NCBI GenBank assembly: GCA_029339195.1 | Contig: JAPTJF010000129.1 | Coordinates: forward strand, 62,001-126,000 | Reading direction: 5' to 3' | DNA: 64,000 nt | DNA from: Micractinium sp. NFX-FRZ | Taxonomy: Eukaryota > Chlorophyta > Trebouxiophyceae > Chlorellales > Chlorellaceae | In this document: positions 21,411 through 34,800 of the stretch, one piece after another | How the letters are laid out: each line of letters opens with the position of its first letter | Numbering within the stretch: position 1 is the first letter of the stretch | Program-made: the position numbers and the translations under genes | Notes under the pieces: generated by a model | Databases searched by the model: none | Told to the model about the DNA's origin: nothing | Seen by the model: only the letters and a program-made list of their open reading frames with translations

Positions 21411-24400
21411 ATGCTGCATCTGGCGGCTGGCCCAGGCGTCAGCCCCCATCTGGCACATGCACTGCGGGCGGGAGCCTGTGCGCTGTGGGGGGCGCTGCCG
21501 CATGTCCTGAGCGCCGCTGCAAGTGCCAGCATCCGCAGCCCGCCAGCGGCTAGGACCTACGCGGCTCTTGCGGCAACCGGCTACCCCAGCCCTGACGCAC
21601 CAGAGTTCCAGTATGCCGTGCTCGAGGCCCCGCTCATGCAGCAGGAGGGCGCGCCCGCCGCGGGCACCGTCCCCCGCCACCTCCGCCCCTACGCGCAGCG
21701 CATGGCGTCGCTGGGCGGGCGGCGCGCCGCGGGTGAGGCGCCTGGCTGTGTGCATGCCTGCCGCCGGCGTGGGGGTCATGGGCGGCGGCACAGGCCAGCT
21801 TGTCTCCTTGCTGAGCTTCCCAACCTCCTGCTTCCTGCTGTGGGTATAAATACCCAAACACTGGCACTGTCAGGCCAACCCTCCGCTCCACCCCCTTGCT
21901 CCCCTCACCCTCACCTAACCCCACTGCACCCTTTGTGGTTTGCCAGGCAGGGAGGCAACATACCAGGCAGCCGTGACCGCCGCCCACGCCGGCCAGCCCT
22001 TTGCTGTGGGTGAGAGGTGATGCTGGCTTCACTGGCAGCCCCTGTGGTTTGGTGCGCGGCAGCGGCAGCGGCAGCAGCACCAGTGGCAGCGGCAGCAGCA
22101 CCAGTGGCAGGTGCTCCTGGCACGAAACCGTCCACTCCGTGCACATCCTCCGACTTCACTCCGGGCCCCCATCTGAACGCCTACCAGAACATTTTAGGGG
22201 TACACAATTAACTACACAGGGACACACATGCTTGCCTCCACTCCTACCTGATCTGTAGTGCTGGGTACCGGCGGTACCGAGGCAGCTGCCCTGGACCTGG
22301 CCGGGCACTACCACCGGGAGTTTAGGAAAGCCAAGCAGGCGCTGGCTCGCGAGGTGCCTCACGAGCCAATGGGCGCACTCCCAGGCAGCTGCCTGCCGCC
22401 GCTGGTGCTGGTGGCCCACCCCTTTGCCAACTCCCTGCCCAGCGCGCTGGAGGCGCTGGCGCGCATGCAGCAGGACGGGCTGCGCGGGCGGGTGGTGTAC
22501 CTGGGGTCGGCGGCGGCGGGCAATGCTCAAGGGGACGAGGGGTGGGCCAAGCTGGAGACGTCGCTGCACGTGAGGCTGCAGGGGGGTGGTGGTTGGTAGC
22601 AGATGCACGGGTCTGGGTTGCTTGGGCGTGGCGTGCGGTCGATGGTGGGGGCGGCGGACCAGACCGGTGGGCAGGCCGGGTAAGAGGCGCTTGAGTGTGA
22701 TGTGGGCGCGGGCGGGGGCAGGTGAGGCTGGGGCTGGGGCTGGGGGCAGGCTGCAGGGTGCATGTAGTGTGATGTGGGAGGCAGGCAGGCAAGCAGGCAG
22801 GAAGAGGGACAGTGCGACAACAACCATGGCTGCTAGTGGTGTGCACACCTCAAGCCTCCGCCCCTAAGTCGCTGCCTGCCCTCCCAAACCAAATGTGCCT
22901 TCCCTTACCTTACCCGCCCGTGTGCCCGCCTGCCTGCCCCTCCCCACCCGCTGCTGCCACCTCGCCGCTGCAGAGCGTGCGCGTGTGGCACCGCCTGCAC
23001 CGCAGCCGCATCGGTCTGGTGGGGCCTCCCTCTCCGTGGCTCGTGGCCTCCGCCCCCTCTAGCGAGGCCGTCAGCTCAGCCTGGGGGCCCGCGCTGGTGG
23101 ATGTGGACATGCAGGTGGGCGGGGGTGGGTCTGAGGCGGTGTGAATCTTTACCTCAGCAAGCTTGCCTGCCCCCAGGCATGCCGCCAGCCGCCGTGCTTG
23201 CCCAGCCCCACCCTGCCTAGGCCGCATGTCCCGCTTGCCCTATACCTGCCCGTACACCCGCCAACCCTGGCCCTGCTCGCTGTTCCCCCTGCCTGCCCAC
23301 AGGATCTGATGGGTGCGCTGTGGGGCACGAGCAGCTTCAAGAAAGCAGAGGTGGACGCTGTGGTCGCAGACATGCTGGCAGCAGGGCGCCCAGGCTCGGC
23401 AGCCCACACACACGCGCACAGCGGCGGGGCCGGCGGCGAGGAGTGCTCCGCCTGTGGTGCCGCCCCGCCCGCCCCCGCCGATCCTACGCCAGCTGCCCAA
23501 GTGTATCTGGCTATGCGTCGGCTGGTGGATGCGCACAAGCTCAGCTGCGTGACGGTGCGGTGCTTCGACATCGTGAGTGGCAAGGAGACCACAGGTGCGG
23601 GGGTTGCTGCAGGTTGGGGGTGTGGGCAGGGCGGCCACAGGCGGGGGCCAACGCTTGCAGGGGTGTGCAGGGGCAGGGTGCGGGCGGGTCGTGGGATTTT
23701 AGAGCTAGGTTGGATGGAGTGCCTGGCTCACAACCTGAGCTCCCCTCTTCTGCACATGCAGGCTGCTACTCGCTGTCCCGGCTGCTGGATGAGGACGTGG
23801 TTGCAGGATGCGAGGGCGACGTGTGCAGCGCGCTGGGCATGCTGTGGGGGCGCCTCATGACGGGGCAGGTGCCCTGGATGGCAAATGTGGCGCAGGTGGG
23901 GGAGGGGGGAGGGGGAAGAGGGGGGGGGGGGTCGGGCAGAGGTGCGGGTTTGCAGCGGGGGGGAAGGGAGGGTTGTATGTATTGACGGGCGAGAGGGAGA
24001 GGTGTGGTCATTTCATGCAGATCACAGAGGGTGCATCATGCTCCTTCGCTTCCCGGTCGTCTAGGCCAGCTGGCGCAGTCTCCGGGGCTGGGCAGCTGCT
24101 GCCACTACTTGCTCTCCCGACCATGCCCATCGCGCCCGCCGTACCCCCTGTACTGCCTGGCCGCTGTGCACCGCTCCACTTGTGCTGTGTGGTGCTGCTC
24201 CCTGCCCCTCATCCGCCTCCAGGTGGATCCTGTGAATGGAGTGCTCAAGCTGGCGCACTGCACCGTTGCCCGCAGCCTGCTGACCTCCCACGAGGTGCGC
24301 TGCAACAGCAAGGTTGCGCCCACTGGGTGCCCGGGTGCGGGCCGGTCAGCTTGCACACATGTTGCAGCCCCAGCACAGTTGGAGGCCTAGGGGTGTCCGT

Positions 24401-25215
24401 CAAAGACACGTGCACTTTGCCCTACCCCCTCTGACAAGCCTGCCCCGCCCTGCCCTGTGCCCCTCGCCCCTCGCCCCTCGTCCCCCTCTGGCAACCACCC
24501 TCTGCAAGTCACGCCCACTCAGCGGCGGCCTTTACATACATGTGCACCCTCCCCCACCCCAGTTGACATGCCTGCCAGTCCCTGCCCCGTTCCCCGCCCG
24601 GCCCCCGCAGGCGACCACCCATTTTGAGTCTGGCCTGGGGGTGGCCATCAAGGGCACCATCCCCCCGGGCTCGGTGACCCTGCTGCGCATTGGCGGCAAG
24701 GCCATGGACCGGCTGTGGGTGGAGGAGGGGTACGCGCTGCGGGAGGAGGCGGGCGGGGACGGCGAGTGGAGCCCGCAGCTGTGCCGCACGCAGGTGGGCC
24801 TGGGGGCGGGGGCGGGGGCGGGGCAGCGACGGCGGTGCAGCGTGGGGGGCACCGCAGGTTGCAGGCTGCAGGGTGTGTGTGTATGTTTTGCGCCAGGATG
24901 CCTAGCAGGGGAGGGCCTGCAACCTGTTCCTCGCTCCTGGCTGCCTGCCACGTATGCACCCTGCGTGCCTCTGCTGCACTCCAAAGCAGCGCTGCTTCGT
25001 GATTGCTGCATTCAGGCCCCACACAGACCTCACACCGGCCCCACCCCGGCGCCTCCACTTGCTGCCCGCAGGTGCGCGTCAGCCTGCTGGGCGGGCGCGA
25101 CGTCGTGGAGCGCCTGCTGCAGCGCCCGCTGGGGAACCACTTGGTCCTGCTGCGAGGCCACCAAAAGGCGCTGCTAGAGAGCTACTTCAGCCAGTTTGGG
25201 CCGGGGGCGCCCTGA
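21411..25215 (+). CDS. L-fucose/L-arabinose isomerase-like protein
   Basis: Nine exons (21411-21732, 21947-22009, 22259-22569, 22974-23114, 23303-23594, 23762-23895, 24223-24294, 24611-24793, 25072-25215) join in frame to 553 residues. The N-domain holds LGTGGTEAAALDL and VLVAHPFANSLPSALEAL. The C-terminal region has the family signatures DEDVVAGCEGDVCSALGM (metal-ligand Glu/Asp region), LKLAHCTVARSLL and THFESGLGVAIKG, matching the L-fucose isomerase-like group. The expected activity is aldose-ketose isomerisation with a divalent metal, but this group is broad and the actual sugar is not shown. The first 80 residues resemble a plastid or mitochondrial transit region (Ala/Ser/Arg-rich). It diverges from the beta-helix gene and converges on the PRMT9-like gene. 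Confidence 0.8.
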
Positions 25216-25850
25216 GTGTGTGTGATGGCTAGTCGAAGAGCTGGCTTGGGGCTTGGCATGAAACCATTGTAGTGGGCACCGCGTGGACCCACTCTGCCAG
25301 CCATTGCTGCGTAGCGCCTGGGGCAGCGGGCCCAGGCTCATGGACGCACAGGCAGGCAGGCGTGCGGCAGCTATGCCTTTTGTACCAGTTGCCAGAGTGC
25401 AAGGACTGCCCTCCTGCCCGCAATGTTCGTTGGCCACCTTTGTTTTCCTTCGCACATCATATTTGACGTTGTTTTGTGCCTACTGTTTCTTTGTAGCTCC
25501 TGTCCTTATTGCACCAATTCCAAGCAGGTCACGACACATTACAGAGATGTACAGGGGCATGGTCGCGCGTATGTGTGCTTGGAGAAAATAATGGCTGGGC
25601 AACAAGCAATGTGGCGCACTGCCATCGGAACAGCATTGCGCACAGCGTGCCCCACAACAGCAAGCTCTGCTGGAGCCCTGCCAGAGTCACCGCCCCTGCT
25701 GCTTCCGCATCTAGCGTGGCGTGCAAGTCGTCACGTCAGCAAGAGTGGAAGCCGAGCAGGCACCACATCAACAGTGTCGCAGCGGCTGGTGGCGGGTGCT
25801 TCCAGCCAGGCGACCAGCTGCCACATCAGCGCATGCCAGCCGGTGCCACG
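25216..25850. other. Convergent intergenic region
   Basis: This is the 3' flank of the isomerase-like gene and of the PRMT9-like gene. A few imperfect copies of the word GCCACGTCAGCA occur between 25720 and 25860. No gene or RNA is supported. Confidence 0.4.
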
Positions 25851-28800
25851 TCAGCACAGGCGCAGAGGCCGGTGCGTCAGCGCCTCCAGCGAGGCGGCTG
25901 GCGAGAAGTCGGGCGCCTGGTGCAGCCGCTCCAGCACAATCAGCTCGTGGGCGACCTGCAGCAGCACCACAAGCCAATGGGAATGGGCCGGTTACAGTGA
26001 CATGGCAGTTGTTCGGGGTCACACATGCAGGCACAGCGTCTTGGAAATTTGGAGATGGGCGCCTCATTTGAGCGGCGAACCTGGGCACGCCAACCAGGCA
26101 GCAGCTTTGCACCCCACTCCCAGAGAGATGCATGTTGACATTATGTAAGGCAGCACCCTCCCGCACTCCCGCCCACCCTCCCCCGCCCACCTCCTCCAGT
26201 GCTGCCGGGTCCAGCAGCAGCGAGCCGCAGTGCGCCAGCACCATGCGCATGTCCTTCTCAATGGGGGGGAAGCGCTTGCTCTTGACGCGCTGCAAAAAGT
26301 CGGTGACCTGCTCAGGGTGACGGGGGTGGGGTGGGAGGGAGGGACAGAGGTGAAGCGGTAAGAAGAGGGGGTTAGATTCGTGAAGCAGAGGTCAGGATGA
26401 AACGCCGAGTGTTGAAAACCTGCAGGAAGTGTGTGACCTGCGGCACACAGGGGGGCGAGTTGGGTGGTTAGGTGGTTGGGTGGGTGGGTGGGTTCACGTC
26501 TAGCCGGGGAGATGGCTTGTGGGGGGTGGGACTGGATTGGATACGGTGGGGGTGGGCGGGGTCGGTTGGGGGCCGGGGCGTGCTTTGCCTGCCTGGTTTC
26601 AGTGCAAGCCGCCCGCATCACATCCCACAGATCAGCGCACACCGCACGGAACCAACCAAATGAGCACAAGCTGAGCACAATACAACATGGCGGCCCAACC
26701 CGGGACAGCCGCCCTCCCGCCCTCCCCGCTCACCAGTAGGCGGCAGTAGTGAACCCGCTGGTAGTGCGGGTTCTCGACAGAAGAGCCACCGCCCCATTCA
26801 ATCTTCCAGGGCGCGCGCCCCACCGGCTCGCCCAAACCCTGGCGCAGCGCAAAGCGCAGCTTCCCCTCCTCCCGGCGCGCCAGCAGGGCCACCTTCCGGC
26901 CGGGTGCCACCGGTACAGCGCGGTCAAGGTACTGCAGCGCCTGGCCCCAGTAGTGCCGCGGGCCGGGGGGCAGCGGCTGCGGGGTGGTAGAAGCCTCAAT
27001 TGCTGGTGCTGCCGCTGCTGCCAGTGCCGCCCCCGCAGCCGCCGCAGCCTCTGCTGCCCCTGCAGCCCCCTCCTCGGCTGTGCCCTCCTGGAAACGCACG
27101 TGCCGCTTCGCCCGCTGCTGTCCGCCAGCTGGCGCCGCCTGGCCGCCGCTGGTGCTGCTGCTGCTGCTGCCCGCATCCAAGTAATAGCCCAGGCCTAGAT
27201 CTCCCAGCTTGAATGCATAGCCGGGGCGGGCGCCATCAAAGCTGGTGGCAGGGATGAACTCCTCCGCCGCTGGCTGAGCAGTGTCGCTGCTATGGGTGTC
27301 GCTGCTGCTGCAGGTGGGGTCTTGCGGCAAGCTGCCACTGTCAGCGCTGTCGCCGGCAGCACCCGGCGCCTGCGCCTGCTCCTCTAGTTGAGGAGGTGCT
27401 GAGGACGTGCTGGCATCGGCGGCGGGCGTCCCTGGCGCCTCAGCTGCATTTGGCTCTGCAGCGTTCGCGGCAGCAGTGCCCGGTGCTTCTGACGCACCTG
27501 CGCCTGCCTCTGGTGCGGCCGCGTCTGCCTCTGATGCAACGCCGGCAGGCGCAGCGTCGCTGCTGCCCTCGCTGCTCCCCTCGCTGCTGCCGCCTTTGTC
27601 CACTTCACCGAGCAGCACGCCGCCCTCGCCGATGCCGTCGGGCGCTGCAAAGGCAATAGGTAGCACACCACACAAGGCTCGTCAGCTCCGGCCAAGGGCT
27701 GCGGTTAATATTAGGCACTCAAGCACTGTGTGCTGCATGCTAAGCACAGAACGCACAGCCAGCTGGCCGAGTTGCCAGGCTGAGCTGTCCCCAGGCCATC
27801 CAGCCCTCACTCATGCGCTCAGGAACCAGGGCAGCAAGGGGACAGCCCGGAAGCACCTCTGAGAGTGATTCAGGCCCCCTTGGTCGCCCGTGTGCCGGCA
27901 TTGCCTTCACGGCAAAGGCAGACCACGCCAAGCTGGCGCCAGGACCTTTGCAAGCGCCTTTGCAAGGGCCTTTGCTCGTGCTCTCACCGTTGGTCAGTGT
28001 TTCATGTTCGTCCAGGTGCAGGTCGAACCAGAAGACCACAGCGTTCATGACGCCCTCCGCCACAACCTCCAGCTTCAGCATGCTCTCCCTGCAGGTGAGG
28101 CCCCGGGCAAATGAAGAGCAAAGGGGCGGTGAGGCAGCGGGCAAATGAAGAGCAAAGGGGCAGCGAGGCAGGCAGAAAGGCAAGCAAAGGGTGCGGGGAG
28201 GGCGGTGAAGTGGGGAGGTGGAGATGCGGCTGGTTGCAGTGAGAGCCATGGCGGTGAGGCTGGCAGGCAGGGTTGTCAGGCAGAGGGCAGGGAGTTGTGA
28301 GGTAGTAGGCAGGCGGCAGGCCTAGGGGAAAGGCAAGGCTGGCAGGCAGGGTGGGCAGGCGCGGAGATGAGCGAGGCAGGGAGGAAGGCAACATGCCCGC
28401 CGTCCGCAAACTAACAAGTGAGAAGGCAGGCTGGCAAGCAGGCGCGTGCGCTTGCAACCGAGCAATCTGGTTGCACCGTCAATCTGGTTGCACCGTCAAT
28501 GGAAGGCAAACCCGCCCTCTCCCCAAGCAATCCCTCTGCGCCCACCTGCCGCGCGCCTTGCGCTCGCCCCCGTCAAACCACTGCTCGAAGACCTTGATGG
28601 GCTTGGTCAGCCGGCGGTAGGGCTGGTCGTCCAGGCTCACGGCCTCGTAGCTGGCATCCCACCTGGGCAAAGGAAATAAAGACAGGGGTGGGCAGGAACA
28701 GGATGGCATTCAGGACAGCCAGCAGGCAAGAGAGGGCCGCCATGCTTGACTGCCTTGTGCTGGGCATCCCACGAGGAGGGAGTGGCAGGGGATAGTGGGC

Positions 28801-31800
28801 AGGTAGGCAGACGGGCAGAGCAGGGCTGAGGGTTGGGACGGCAGGCGGGCAGTGCAAAACGGGGGTAGGTAGGATGGAGGCAAGCAGGCAAGCGAGAGAT
28901 GCCGCGGAAGGGCAGGCATGGAACGCTAAACCACCAACTGCCCCACCCTCCCACCTGTACGTGTTCAGAGGCGACATGTCCAGCCCCGCCACCCGCCCCG
29001 TCAGCGCCTCCACCCCCATGCAGTACAGGGTGGCGCCAGCTGGCACCACGCTGGCGCCAGGCTGCACCACCTTGCGCCTCGCCAGCTCCAGCATGTATGG
29101 GAAGCCGGAGCCCAGCAGGCCTGCAAGTGACGAGAGGGGGGGGGACACATATGCTTATCACTTGTGTCTTTCTTTGCCGCCAGAAACTGCACCAATGATG
29201 GTCTGTCAGCGCCTGGAACGCCGTGAGCGGGCACCACCTTCCCTTCTCTACCTGCACTCTCCCTCACCCGTATGCTTGGACCTCTGCCCCCGCTGCTCAC
29301 CTCCCTGCTTGCCCCGTGTCCATTGCCACGCCAAACTAGCACCACTCACCAGCATCAAAGACGTCTGCGATGACGATGTTGACGCCCAGCGGCCGTACCT
29401 CCTTGCCCCGCTGAAGCACACCCACATCCCGCGGCACCACATTGATCCTCGCCGACAAGCCGTTGGTGGAAGCTGCCTTGCGTGCCACGTCACAGACCGA
29501 TTCATGCAGGTCGCAGGCGACCACTGACTTGGCGCCAGCTCGGGCCGCCAGCAGGGACAGCACGCCGGTGCCGCAGCCAATGTCCAGTACGTGTGCCTCC
29601 CCGTCTTCCTGCCTCCGACGCTGCACGGCACGCTCGATGGCGCGCTGGTAGGCCTGCAGCAGGGGGAGAAGATGGCCACGCCATGGGTGGTCATGGCATG
29701 GGTCCACAGCAAGATGGGATGCTTTGGGTTACACACGGCACCGGGGCAGAAGAGAGGGCAGGCACTCGACCACTGTCACCACTGACACACACTCACCCTG
29801 GCCTCGCTCTTCATCCGAACCCCACCCCATCCCCTCAGCCCTCCGCAGCTCCCACCAGGCTGTGCCTCCCCAGCCTGTTAGCGCATCTACACACTCCGGC
29901 CTAGCAAGCTGCAGCTGGCACACAGGGCGCAGGCCAGCAGTGATTCTGCGGTAGTGAATGCACATTATACAGACTAGCACAATTGGCAGGCCCACCTGGC
30001 AGCGCGCCTCGTCTGCCAGCATGGCAAAGTGGCAGTGCGGGAAGCCGGCATCCGGCTTGTGCAGGTTCAAAAACTCCGCCGACTCGACGTCAAACCGCAG
30101 CCGCACTGTGTTGTGTGAGGCCACCAGGGGCAGTACCATGCCGGCGTCCACGGGTAGCTCCCCCGCTATGTACTGCACAGCGGGCTGCAGGCAGCGCAGG
30201 CCTGCAGGACATACGAGGGTGAACGGAGGGGTTGAGGGGTGGGCAGAGGTGCAGATGCAGAAGAGTAATGGCAGAGCTGGCTGCAGGAGAATAATGGCGG
30301 AGCCAGCTGCGGGGGTGGGGCCCATAGGTGGTCTGCAAGAGAGGGGCATCAGTTAACGGACCGAGCTTGGGCGGCTTGAGAGGTCATGCATGTCTCATTT
30401 CAGCCCAGCCGAGGGCCATGCTATGCACGCTTCCCAAGCATAGTGGTGGCGCAGCATGTCCAGGCGAACACGCACCCTCTGCCACCGCCTGGGGGCCTGT
30501 GGACAGCCAGATGTCGCCAAACAGATGCAACTTGTACCAAAACATGACGGCGTTCCAGCGGCCGAACCTGTAGGAGCGAGCCAGGAGAGGCGGGGTGGCA
30601 GGGGGCAGGTGCACCAATCGAAGACAAGAGTGGTGCCGGCAGTGGTGCTGACTGCCGGGCCAACATTCCGTGATGCATCCCCACCTAGCAAGCAGCTGTC
30701 CGCCGGAGAGCATGTCAAGGCCTGAGCACTCTGCCTGCAAGCCATCCGCTGGCATTTGATCCTGAGCTCCACAAGCATGCACATACTTTATCAAACAAAC
30801 AACGCCCCCTGCCTGCAAGCCACCCGCTGGCATGCAATCCTGACCTCCGCACGCTCTTCAAACAAAGGTGTTTTAAGCATGCCCCCCTCACTTTGTAATC
30901 TCGACTCCAACAAACAGCGCCCCCCTCACTTTGTGAACTCAATATCTACGGTTTTGACGTCACTCTTGTCGGGGGGCGCGCCCAGGTCAAAGTGCCACAC
31001 CTCCTTGAGCTTGGACAGCGGGATGATGCGGTCATGGGACAGAGGCACGCCTGCGCATGCGGGATGCTCGTGTGAGGCGGGGAAGGTGAACATGCGGCTC
31101 ATGCACCCAGCGCCAGGCCTGCGAGGAGTAACAAGCACGAGGTGGCCAAGGCAACGGCAGATGCCTGCGGAGGCAACACATGTCATGCTGGTGCACGACA
31201 CATGCCGGCGCTGCACGCCACGACACAACACAGCACAGCACAGCACACACCTGCTGCGTATGCTGGGTGCCAGCGGTACAGGTTGGCCGCGCTCATGTCC
31301 AGCCCGCACACATCTTTGGTGCGCAGCTCCACGGCTTGCATGTAGACGGTTGCCGAGGAGGGCAGCAGGATGGCGTCCGAGGTGAGCAGGCTGCCCAGGG
31401 CGTGGCTCATGCAGGGGAGGAGGCCAGAGGTGAGCAGGCCTGCACACGGGCGGGCAAAAACCAGGCGGGGGTGCGGGTGCAGCGAGCGGGTGAGCGAGGG
31501 AGGGAGGGAGAGGAGGTGGGGTAAGTCACCAGGAGCACAGGTGTCACCAATGGGGATGCAACACAACTTGTGAAGATGAGACAGCAGCGCTTCAGCACAC
31601 GGCAGCACACGTCCTCCACCAATCCCCCGCACGCCCATCCGCCCCCACCCCAGCCCGCTTGCCAGCCCTCTCACTCACCCTCCTCCATCACGTTTGCGAT
31701 GAGCAGGTTGCAGCACACAGGCACATCCTCCTTCAGCTTCAGGTCGGTGGGCCGCTTGTACACCACCTTGTACCGCTCCTCTGGGAACTGCATGCGGTAC

Positions 31801-34800
31801 AGGGGCGGTACCGCTGGGGTGGGTGGGCGGTTTTCCGCTGCCACGCGGGGTTGCAATGCGTGCAGGCAGCAGACTGGGGAGCAGCAGATGGGGCCCTTGG
31901 AGGCTGCACCGTGCTGCACCGCCTGTCTGTGCATGCCCCACGGTGGAGTCCTGTTGACATCAAGCCTACACTAGGACCGCCGCTCCCCCTGCCGCCCCCC
32001 CTGCTCCCCGCCCCCCCCGGCCAGGCGCCCCCACCTCGTTTGTCACCAGGCAGTCCTTGCATGCAAGCGCTAGGTAGAGCCAGCGCTCGGCCGCCGTCAC
32101 GTGGTGCGCCCCCGCCCGCAGCGCCAGCATGGCGTGCAGCCCAGCCCCCGCCCCCAGGTTGAGCACACGGCAGTCCTTGTCATCAGCGGCCACTGCCTGA
32201 ACCAGGCAGTACATGGAAGAGGAATGGGAAACTTGATGTGTGCAGGGGAAGCAAGCCAGGAGGTTGACAGACTGAGGAGGGGCGACCTATAGCAGTCCGT
32301 GTCGGCTGCTGCCGCCGCCGACAAGGGTAGGGCAGGTGAGCGGGGCAAGCCAGCAAGTAGCAGGCGAGACGCATGAGAGCGGGAGGCAGGGGCTGATAAG
32401 GCATGACAGGCAGGCAGGCGGGCCGGCAGCCTGCCAGGCGGGCGGGCGGGCGGGTAGGCAGGCAGGCAGGCAGCCCCATGCAACATCTTGCGGCAGCAGC
32501 GGACCTGCACAGCTGCCTCGATGGCTTGCTGGAAGCGGGATGTGACGTAGGCGTCCTCCAGCTGGCGCAGGTGGCGCTTGGGCATGCGGATGTCCGTCTG
32601 CCGGGGGCGTGTGAGAAGTTGGCGACGAATGGGGAAGTAGGGAAGGATTGAATAGTGGTCAGGCGGACAGGCGGGCAGGTTGGAGAGAGGATGGCCAAGC
32701 GCAGGCGGAGGGAAGGAGCGGGCAAGCAGACAGGCAGGCCTGCTGCCGCGCACCACCAACAGCATGCTCCCTGCGCTCTCACCTGCACAGTGACATAGTT
32801 GTACGTGTCCTTGATGTGGTGGTCGTTCTCCGCCTGGAACGGCGTCAGCAGCTTGAGGGGCAGCATGTCGTCGGTTTTGATGCGGTGCAGCGGGGCGGAG
32901 TAGCTGCAAGGGGTGGGGGGGCAACAACAGGGTGCTTTGCATGCCTACGAGCACGAGCCTTCATTGTGGAGGATGAGGGAGCGGCGGGGCGGCCAGAGGC
33001 AGACGCGAACGCACACTGGGGGGGGCTGCATGAGAGACCGACCCTCCGGCCAAGTGGCAGCACCAGGCTGTTTAGCCAGCACGGGCCGTGCTCAAACGCC
33101 ACCGCCTGTGATGGCCAGAATTGACGCAGACATCTGCGCTGCTTTCAAAGCCACGCCGACCGAGTGGCACATCCCAATGTGGCACTCACGGGTGATAAGA
33201 GATGCGCTGCTTTGCCTCCGGGTACTCGATCGCTTTGGTCTCCCTCCCACGCCCCTCCACTAGGTCCTGCGCAGGCAGGGGCGGGGGCAGGGCGGTGCAA
33301 GGCAGGCGGGGCAGGGGGAGGCAGGGGTGCATGGATGAGGGAGGAAAGCGTGGGGGTGAGGCGCTGCCATGGGGGGCGCTCGGTGGCCTTGGCACCATGC
33401 CCGTGCCCCTCGGGCATGTGCTGGAGGGGCAGGGCAGGGCATTAACGGTGGGACGGGGAAGACCGGGGTGGGGCAGGCAGGGGGTGTAGAGGGCAGGGGG
33501 TAAGGGTGGGGCAGCGACGGTTAGGCGGGGCTCTTGCATGCCAACCAGGATTCCTCAGGTGGCCTGCATCTAACACCCGCAATATGTACATACACAAGCA
33601 TCGCCTGCACCTATTCCCCAACGTACCTGCTCACTACTGCATGCAAAGTAACCTGCACTCGCTGTGCATTGACTCGTGGTTCCCAGCCCACCTTGAGAAT
33701 GGCCTGGTTGGCCTTCTCCAGCGCCAGCTTCAGGTCAAGGTTGAACGGGTCCAGCTGCAGGCCTGCACACAACGTCACAGAATGGGGTGAGCGGTAGGTG
33801 TAGTGCTTCAACCCAGCTTGGAGTCGAGGTTAAAGGGGTCCACCTGCAGGCCTGCAGGGTGATGCCGGGTCAAATCACAACACAGTTTCAATAGAACGCA
33901 GCAGATGGTGCCGAGGCCAGCGCGCGGCCGAGGTGAAAGGGGTCGGGCTGGAAGCCTGTGGGAAGGAGGGGCATTCATGTCATATGTCGCCACTTGCGCA
34001 CACAGTGAGGCGTGCAGGCAGCTCCAGGCACAGGGCAGGGCGGGGTGCACAGCAGCCCGCCTGCCCGCCCACCGACCTTTATCCAGCGTGGCGGCCGCCT
34101 CCCGGTTGCACCCCAGCCCCATCAGCGCCTGGCCCTTGCGCAGGAAGGATTTGACGTAGGAGGCAGACCCCTTGAAGTTCCTGCATGCGGGTCGGGGTGA
34201 ACCGTAGGGTGTGCAGGTAAGCTAAGTGAGTTGAGGCGGTGGGTGCCAGGCTGTGCATGAAGCAGCAGAGTGAGTGACGTCTGTGCAGTGCCAAAGTGCG
34301 GCGGGGCAAAGGAATCGACGGGGGAGGCTGAAACCCTTGACATAAATATGCGGTTCTGGCAAGGGAGGGGCAGCAAGGGTGTGTGGGGGCTGCATGGAGC
34401 ATCGACCGCTGAGAAGAGAGGCAGGGCATGAGGACCGGGGGATATGCATGGCGTTGATCTCCGGTGTGGGCGGCACGTTGCGACATGCCAGCACATGCAC
34501 CGTGCGTGTGCTGGCGTGGGACGGCCACAGGCTGAGGCGGCAACCAGGCATGGAGGGAACCCACCACTGCTGATCCCTGGCCCCTGTCTGGAGTTCAACC
34601 GCGCCTTGAGCGGCCTAGGCCTCCCATCCCCACCCACCGCCAAACAGGAATACCCCCGGCCCATACCCCACTTCTTGCCCACCTGCGCAGCGAGGCGTGC
34701 GCCATCAGCTGGCACTTGTTGGCGTGCTGCAGCGCCTCGCTGTACAGACCCAGCTTGATATAGGCGGCGGCGCAGTTGCTGTGGCACACGTAGAGCTCTG

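Noticed and set aside
21222..21857. 211-residue minus-strand open frame over the isomerase start
   Set aside because: It is antisense to a well-supported exon and has no domain or splice support; long shadow frames are expected at this GC content.
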